DNA of 10,615 nucleotides from Candidatus Woesebacteria bacterium GW2011_GWA1_41_7 (lineage in GTDB: Bacteria; Patescibacteriota; Microgenomatia; UBA8517). Where the stretch lies: assembly GCA_000997405.1 (NCBI GenBank), contig LCBU01000040.1, positions 1-10,615 on the forward strand. Direction: 5' to 3'. Made by a program: the position numbers and the translations under genes. Below, one piece after another: positions 6,744 through 10,615 of this stretch (position 1 is the first letter of the stretch; each line of letters begins with the position of its first letter). Below the pieces are notes generated by a model, which did not search any database, was not told the DNA's origin, and saw only the letters and a list, made by a program, of their open reading frames with translations.

Positions 6744-7604
6744 CTAGCGCTCATGTTTTTTTGAAATTGTTGTAAATTTTGTTCCCTTTAGGTTTACTTT
6801 ACAGGATAAAGGACTATCCACAACGATTGAGGCTCTCCAAAAATAGTTAAAGATTTTAATTGGCAAAATAGGCTCAAAATATTTTAGATATGGCCTTAAT
6901 TTTCTTGCCAGATCCCAAACAAATTTTGGAACCTTGATTTGAAAAATTTCGGCCAGGGTTAAATTTTCTACTGCAATTGAAGTAATTTTTGCCGGTTTTT
7001 GAGCGGCGTCAAGAATAAACCTCGCTGCATCCTCGACATTAATTAAAGCCACTTTTCCGGGCCAATTTAGTCTCGAAAAAATTGAATTTTTATCGACCAA
7101 ACTTTTCAAAAAATTCAAAAAGCTGTTTTTTCGGGGGTTATCTCCCCAAACAGTCGGAAGTCTTATGATTGTTAATTTAAAACCTTTCTTTTTAGATTCT
7201 GCCAGAAGCATCTTTTCGGCTTCAAGTTTTGTTTCTCCGTATTTATTGTTTATTGCCGGTTTTGTCTTTTCGCTTATGGGATTTTTAGTATCGTGCCTAT
7301 CTGAAAAAATTGCCTGGGAACAGGTAAAGATAAAATGCGTTTTTGGTCCGATTTCGCTAAGTGCATTGAGAAGATTTCTGGTGCCCAAGTCGTTACACCT
7401 TTGATCGCGTTTACTTGTGTCGGTTGCAGCGGCCAAGTGAAAAACGAGATTTGGGTTTTTCGGAACCTTTCCAAGACCCCTTCCGGAAACTAAGTCATGT
7501 CTTTTTTTGTCCAGAATAAATACGTCTTTTTTAGGGTATTCTTTCTTGATTAGTGGTAAAAGTTTCTTTCCTATAAAACCCGACGCCCCTGTTATAAGTA
7601 TCAT
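6744..7604 (-). CDS. NAD-dependent epimerase/dehydratase, extended SDR family
   Basis: A 286-residue extended short-chain dehydrogenase/reductase, the group that includes nucleotide-sugar epimerases, dehydratases and dTDP-4-dehydrorhamnose reductases. It begins MILITGASGFIG, with the NAD(P)-binding GxxGxxG at residues 6-12. An acidic residue (D32) at the end of the second strand favours NAD. HLAAATD (57-62), a catalytic Ser region FTCSQ (about 96) and YxxxK (Y122, K126) follow, then RLPTVWGD. The C-terminal substrate part is short and basic, so the sugar cannot be named. It is divergent from the membrane gene at 7630, with only 25 nt between starts and a shared -10 palindrome. No Shine-Dalgarno precedes the ATG. 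The context of two membrane glycosyltransferase-like genes suggests a nucleotide-sugar step in surface-glycan synthesis. Confidence 0.88.
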   Translation of the reverse strand: MILITGASGFIGKKLLPLIKKEYPKKDVFILDKKRHDLVSGRGLGKVPKNPNLVFHLAAATDTSKRDQRCNDLGTRNLLNALSEIGPKTHFIFTCSQAIFSDRHDTKNPISEKTKPAINNKYGETKLEAEKMLLAESKKKGFKLTIIRLPTVWGDNPRKNSFLNFLKSLVDKNSIFSRLNWPGKVALINVEDAARFILDAAQKPAKITSIAVENLTLAEIFQIKVPKFVWDLARKLRPYLKYFEPILPIKIFNYFWRASIVVDSPLSCKVNLKGTKFTTISKKHER

Positions 7605-7613
7605 ATTTTTCAG

Positions 7614-7624
7614 AGTATAATACT
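7614..7624. promoter_or_regulatory. Shared palindromic -10 element for divergent genes
   Basis: AGTATAATACT is a palindrome apart from its central base, in the 25-nt gap between two divergent starts. On + it gives TATAAT (7616-7621), ending 8 nt before ATG 7630. On - it gives TATACT (7614-7619), ending 9 nt before the ATG at 7604. Neither side has a clear -35 or a Shine-Dalgarno. Both transcripts would be leaderless and would compete for one polymerase site. Confidence 0.55.
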
Positions 7625-7629
7625 TTCGA

Positions 7630-8619
7630 ATGCGTGAAAAAATAACGAAACATAAATGGTTTTTGTTGAGTCTTATTTTGGCCGTATTATTGGCATTTTA
7701 TAGATTTAACCAAGGAGTCATCCAGCAAGATAATTACATGGAGTATGCCAGACACTTGCCTTTTGAGGTGGGTAAAATCTCCTTTTATGATTCCAGACTT
7801 TTGCCCGGGCTACCAATTTTGATTTATTTGTTACATTTTTTAACAGGGGATATCTATGTGGCCGGTTACCTTTTAATGTTCATTTTTTTTGGTGGCTCAT
7901 ATTTATTGTTATACAAATTAACCCACTCACCTTTAAGTTTCGTGCCGCTTATTTTTCCCCCGATACTCCTAAACCTGGCTTCATTAATCGATACGGAATA
8001 TCCTTTTATATTTCTAATAGTTTTATCTTACTTTTTAACTAAGAGTAAGAATTTTAAATGGGCGTTTTTAATAATAGGCATATCCGTATGGTTCAGACTG
8101 GCCGGTTTAGCAGTTCTTGCCGGAGTTTTTATTTATATGGCTTTGAAGAAAAAGTTTGGTAAATTTTTATTAAATTTACCCTATTTTGTGATGCCGGTAT
8201 TGTTACTTACGCTTTACAATATTTATTTTTACGGTTCCGGCAACCCCTTCTACCAGCTTTTTACTTATCAAGCACTACATCCGGAAAGAATCAGTATGGG
8301 GATTGTCCAGTTGGGACAAGATGTGTTAAGAGCGTTCAGGTGGCAGTGGTACAGAATTCTTGTTTCAGGCATTTTTTATATTTTTGTGTATTTCTATCTC
8401 TATCTCAAATCATTTAAAAATAAAACTTTGGAATTTTGGATAATAAGTTCTATATATTTATTCACATTAACCGTTAACCTGGTTCCTTTCTTGGAGAATT
8501 TGGGAAGATATTTGGCTCCGACAATACCGCTTTTTTGGCTAATGTTTCACTCAAAATTAAAAAGTTCAAATATTTTATACCTGGCGCTTCCGATATCTGT
8601 TTTAGCTGTATTTTTGTGA
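7630..8619 (+). CDS. Polytopic membrane protein, GT-C glycosyltransferase-like
   Basis: A 329-residue protein of roughly 9-11 hydrophobic segments (first at about 11-27, last at about 313-329). The first extracytoplasmic loop holds an acidic motif, QQDNYMEYARHLP (D34), followed by FYDSRLLPGLP. An acidic residue just after the first membrane segment is the hallmark of GT-C enzymes such as PMT/ArnT-like transferases, which use polyprenyl-phosphate sugars as donors. The family assignment rests on architecture, not on a diagnostic motif. The protein is short for GT-C enzymes and stops within or right after its last membrane segment, so 3' truncation is possible. Its last 73 bases overlap the converging gene. 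ATG 7630 is supported by the TATAAT 8 nt upstream. The stop is TGA. Confidence 0.7.
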   Translation: MREKITKHKWFLLSLILAVLLAFYRFNQGVIQQDNYMEYARHLPFEVGKISFYDSRLLPGLPILIYLLHFLTGDIYVAGYLLMFIFFGGSYLLLYKLTHSPLSFVPLIFPPILLNLASLIDTEYPFIFLIVLSYFLTKSKNFKWAFLIIGISVWFRLAGLAVLAGVFIYMALKKKFGKFLLNLPYFVMPVLLLTLYNIYFYGSGNPFYQLFTYQALHPERISMGIVQLGQDVLRAFRWQWYRILVSGIFYIFVYFYLYLKSFKNKTLEFWIISSIYLFTLTVNLVPFLENLGRYLAPTIPLFWLMFHSKLKSSNILYLALPISVLAVFL

Positions 8620-9725
8620 GTACTTACCAAAAAATAAATATTCATTCCCCACATGATCAGCGTTCCATAAAATTGATTTGAAAGAAGAATGGTGGGGTAA
8701 AGATCCGGTTTTTTGAAGTTCCAACTGACCAGGAAATAGGCAATAGTAAGGAGTCCCAGAAGTATAATTCTTTTTGATTTAATGACTCGGAAAAATAAAA
8801 CTATAGAAGGGAAAATGAGCCAGACAAAGTGATGTTGCCAGGAAGTAGTATCAAATAAAAGCAAGGTAATAATGAAAAGCGAAAGAACCAAATCTTGACC
8901 TTTCTTTTTTATTGCCATAATTACAGGCAAAACAATGAGTGCAATTGTTGTAACCAAATTAAGATAAATTCTTGCATTAATGTTACTTATGAATCTTGAA
9001 ATGAAACTGACAACCCCCTGGTTGACATAAGCCTCACGGCCTGCAAAATTTGAAAGAGGGACTATTCCGGTTTCAAACCACGAAATCCAGATATCCAAAG
9101 GCCAAAATATTAAAGTAGAAACAGCCAAAAGAGTGACAAGAAGCACGCTTGCCAGAACGGTTTTCCAGGATTTTTTTAAGACAAAAAACAAAAGGAAGAA
9201 TACAAAAATCGGTTTTAGGGCAATTGCGATACTTAAAGATACACCCGCCCAAAGAAAATTATTTTTTCTGTCCAGGTAGACCCCCAGAAGCAATAGAAAA
9301 AGAACAATCGGGTTAATCTGCCCCATTCCCAGAGAAAACTTTGTCGGAAAAGACATTAAGGTTAGTCCCAAAAAAAGGAGGAAATAATGCCAGGCGGCCT
9401 TTTTTGCAGTTAGCTTTAAAGACAAAAAAACGGATCCCAAAATTGAAGCGAAGGAAATAAAAGTAAAAACGGCCAGGGCTTTTTGATAAGAAAGAAAACC
9501 CAGGGGTAAATAAAATATCTCGCTTATCGGAGGATAAGCGTTGGGGGTGTAAATTGTTGGGTTTGTGTATGGATTTTTGCCCACCAGCATGTCTTTCGCA
9601 GAAATCCACAACACTCCGAAGTCGGGGGCGGACGTAGATATAATTCTATAAAGATTTCCTAAAATCAGGGTAAAGCAGGTCATAAAAAAAGCCAAAACCA
9701 CGATTTTTTTAAAGGTTTTTGTCAC
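8547..9725 (-). CDS. GT87/DUF2029 family membrane glycosyltransferase
   Basis: A 392-residue polytopic membrane protein with features of the GT87 (DUF2029, PimE-like) mannosyltransferase family, which transfers sugar from polyprenyl-phosphate-sugar on the outer face of the membrane. After a first membrane segment (about 8-25) comes DFGVLWISAKDMLVGKNPY, with the likely catalytic Asp at D35. NAYPPISEIFYLPLGFLS, the conserved LGMGQINPIVLFLLLLG (about 132-148), ALKP (169-172), NQGVVSF (235-241) and a WQHHFVWL block (296-303) follow. The start is GTG at 9725, with a TTGGCA/TATGTT promoter candidate upstream. The last 22 residues are hydrophilic and are encoded opposite the 3' end of the membrane gene at 7630, a 73-bp tail-to-tail overlap. 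Sugar and acceptor are unknown. Confidence 0.85.
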   Translation of the reverse strand: MTKTFKKIVVLAFFMTCFTLILGNLYRIISTSAPDFGVLWISAKDMLVGKNPYTNPTIYTPNAYPPISEIFYLPLGFLSYQKALAVFTFISFASILGSVFLSLKLTAKKAAWHYFLLFLGLTLMSFPTKFSLGMGQINPIVLFLLLLGVYLDRKNNFLWAGVSLSIAIALKPIFVFFLLFFVLKKSWKTVLASVLLVTLLAVSTLIFWPLDIWISWFETGIVPLSNFAGREAYVNQGVVSFISRFISNINARIYLNLVTTIALIVLPVIMAIKKKGQDLVLSLFIITLLLFDTTSWQHHFVWLIFPSIVLFFRVIKSKRIILLGLLTIAYFLVSWNFKKPDLYPTILLSNQFYGTLIMWGMNIYFLVSTHKNTAKTDIGSARYKIFELFNFE

Positions 9726-9736
9726 ATCGCGATTTT

Positions 9737-9763
9737 AACATAATTATTGTTTTTTTATGCCAA
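9737..9763 (-). promoter_or_regulatory. Candidate promoter of the GT87 gene
   Basis: Read on the minus strand, TTGGCA (9758-9763) is followed by a 15-nt spacer and TATGTT (9737-9742), 11 nt before the GTG start. An alternative -10, TAAAAT (9732-9737), lies 6 nt before the GTG. Both put the transcript start within a few bases of the start codon. No Shine-Dalgarno is seen. Confidence 0.4.
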
Positions 9764-9787
9764 ATACTCTTTAATAATATCTTAGAT

Positions 9788-10012
9788 ATGGGGAAGGAAC
9801 TGCCTAGTGATGCTGCGGGATATGTAGAAAAACGTTTGTCTTGGGAAAAATATTTAGGCTGTGACAGCGAGGTTGCCATTGAGGCGTATAAGATCTATCT
9901 AAATAGGGCTGCAAAGGGGAAAGAAGGGACAGAGGAACAGGATTGGATTAGGGCTGAGAGCATTGTAAGAAACAGGTTTGCGAGGGAGCTTATTCATAAA
10001 TTGACCACCTAG
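9788..10012 (+). CDS. Small DUF2934-like protein
   Basis: A 74-residue soluble, charged protein. The segment SEVAIEAYKIYLNRAA, a short linker and EEQDWIRAESIVRNRF resemble the DUF2934 pattern (an A-Y-x-x-Y helix, then E-x-D-W-x-x-A-E). That family has no known biochemical role. A longer frame runs back to GTG 9719, but ATG 9788 is preferred: upstream residues are hydrophobic and poor in homology, and TAATAT at 9775-9780 could serve as a -10 giving a near-leaderless start. The stop TAG is 1 nt from the -35 of the rplC promoter. Moderate confidence that it is a real gene; low confidence in function. Confidence 0.65.
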   Translation: MGKELPSDAAGYVEKRLSWEKYLGCDSEVAIEAYKIYLNRAAKGKEGTEEQDWIRAESIVRNRFARELIHKLTT

Positions 10013-10013
10013 C

Positions 10014-10042
10014 TTGCTAAGGATTTTGACTTCTGGTATAAT
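10014..10042 (+). promoter_or_regulatory. Promoter of the rplC (L3) transcription unit
   Basis: TTGCTA (10014-10019), 17-nt spacer, exact TATAAT (10037-10042) with a TG one base upstream (extended -10, TGGTATAAT). Transcription should start near 10049, giving a leader of about 137 nt before rplC. It lets the remaining S10-type ribosomal genes be expressed despite the interruption upstream. Confidence 0.75.
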
Positions 10043-10048
10043 TCCCCT

Positions 10049-10185
10049 CATAACAATATGGTGGTTATGATTACAGTCAGCCACACAGACAGTCTTCTCT
10101 AGGATGCTTCGTAGCGCCTTAAGAAGGCGCCTTTTGTTTAATGTCCACCCGGCTTTTTATAGGTCGTGTAGGATTCACAACAAGC
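10049..10185 (+). promoter_or_regulatory. rplC leader RNA, possible attenuator or short ncRNA
   Basis: The leader between the promoter and rplC contains ATG 10058 opening a 14-codon frame (MVVMITVSHTDSLL, TAG 10100-10102), then a strong hairpin with T-rich tail (10114-10140), then about 45 nt to the rplC ATG. If the hairpin terminates, a free RNA of about 90 nt results; if it is read through, it forms an attenuator. I recognise no known riboswitch, tRNA or SRP RNA in it. r-protein operons often carry autoregulatory leaders; the ligand here is unknown. Confidence 0.45.
10114..10140 (+). terminator. Terminator-like hairpin within the rplC leader
   Basis: GCGCCTT (10114-10120) and AAGGCGC (10124-10130) form a perfect GC-rich 7-bp stem with a 3-nt loop (AAG), followed by CTTTTGTTTA. 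It has the form of an intrinsic terminator and lies downstream of the rplC promoter, so it must be passed for L3 to be made. Confidence 0.65.
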
Positions 10186-10615
10186 ATGATTAATACTATT
10201 TTAGGATCTAAAGGTGTAAACAGTCAGACCTTCGTTGAAGGTCTGAGAATTCCCGTTACAAAAGTAATGGCGGGACCTTGTGTTGTGACACAAATTAAGA
10301 AAATGGACAAAGATGGGTACTGGGCAGTCCAGCTAGGTTTTTCCTCAAAGAAGGCTAAAAACACCTCGAAATCTCTCCAAGGACATTTAAAAGAAACCTC
10401 AAAAGATAATAAATTTTCAAGATATTTACAGGAAGTGAAGCTTGAGAAAGAACCCGAATTCAAGGTCGGTGATGTAGTTACCGCAACTGAAATTTTTAAG
10501 CGTGGGGACGTTGTTGCGGTTTCAGGTATTTCAAAAGGAAAAGGATTCGCGGGTGTAGTTAAGAAACATCATTTTAGAGGTGGTCCCAGAACCCACGGTC
10601 AAAGCGATCGTGAGA
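10186..10615 (+). CDS. rplC: 50S ribosomal protein L3, N-terminal part
   Basis: L3 is an early 50S assembly protein reaching towards the peptidyl transferase centre. The 143 residues present match the family: MINTILGSKG, then RIPVTKVMAGPCVVTQIKK, DGYWAVQLGF, EFKVGDVVTATEIFKRGDVV and the hallmark SKGKGFAGVVKKHHFRGG followed by PRTHGQSDRE, where the window ends. The ATG at 10186 gives the normal N-terminus; only a weak AGGA lies 12 nt upstream. It sits downstream of its own promoter and leader rather than directly after rpsJ. Confidence 0.95.
   Translation, partial: MINTILGSKGVNSQTFVEGLRIPVTKVMAGPCVVTQIKKMDKDGYWAVQLGFSSKKAKNTSKSLQGHLKETSKDNKFSRYLQEVKLEKEPEFKVGDVVTATEIFKRGDVVAVSGISKGKGFAGVVKKHHFRGGPRTHGQSDRE

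Noticed and set aside
8763..8768. TATAAT on the plus strand inside the GT87 gene
   Set aside because: No gene starts downstream on that strand and there is no matching -35; it shows that isolated TATAAT hexamers occur by chance.
10026..10042. TTGACT as -35 for the TATAAT at 10037
   Set aside because: The spacer would be only 5 nt; TTGCTA at 10014 gives the proper 17 nt.
1..10615. CRISPR arrays, tRNA or rRNA genes, insertion sequences, toxin-antitoxin or phage defence genes
   Set aside because: I looked for repeated spacers, tRNA-like cloverleaf motifs, transposase or integrase motifs and terminal repeats and saw none.

Overview
The window is a bacterial chromosome segment built around the str/S10 ribosomal gene cluster. 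In order on the + strand it carries the 3' part of rpoC, then rpsL, rpsG, fusA, tuf and rpsJ, and it ends in the first 430 bases of rplC. Protein sequences, compact spacing and the mix of surface-glycan genes fit a candidate phylum (CPR/Patescibacteria, perhaps Microgenomates-like) genome. That placement is an impression from sequence, not a tree. Stop codons TAA, TAG and TGA are all used normally, so I see no recoded UGA.

Region by region: 3-1913 is rpoC (beta' subunit, 5' end outside the window). Its Arg codons change abruptly near base 760, from CGN to AGA/AGG. The rpoC/rpsL junction (about 1855-1963) looks damaged: the conserved RpoC C-terminal tail and the first dozen or so residues of S12 are both missing, and S12 homology runs in a different frame inside the end of rpoC. 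rpsG follows with a TAATG overlap and a clear Shine-Dalgarno. fusA and tuf each have their own promoter. The EF-G G domain departs from consensus at both base-recognition motifs (G4 NKLN, G5 GGD). rpsJ follows tuf and ends in a 10-bp terminator-like hairpin. Just after it lies a 26-codon remnant that joins an S10 N-terminus directly to an S10 C-terminus.

The usual rpsJ-rplC neighbourhood is then split by about 3.5 kb holding four genes on alternating strands: an extended SDR epimerase/dehydratase (-), a GT-C-like polytopic membrane protein (+), a GT87/DUF2029 membrane glycosyltransferase (-) and a 74-residue DUF2934-like protein (+). The first three suggest assembly or decoration of a cell-surface glycan with polyprenyl-linked sugars. 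rplC restarts the ribosomal genes from its own promoter (10014-10042) and a leader of about 140 nt that contains a terminator-like hairpin.

A unifying pattern is promoter placement. fusA, tuf and the membrane gene at 7630 each have an exact TATAAT ending 8 nt before the ATG, and the divergent epimerase has TATACT ending 9 nt before its ATG. This predicts leaderless mRNAs for transcription-unit-first genes, whereas the internal gene rpsG uses a strong Shine-Dalgarno. The epimerase and the 7630 gene appear to share one palindromic -10 element.
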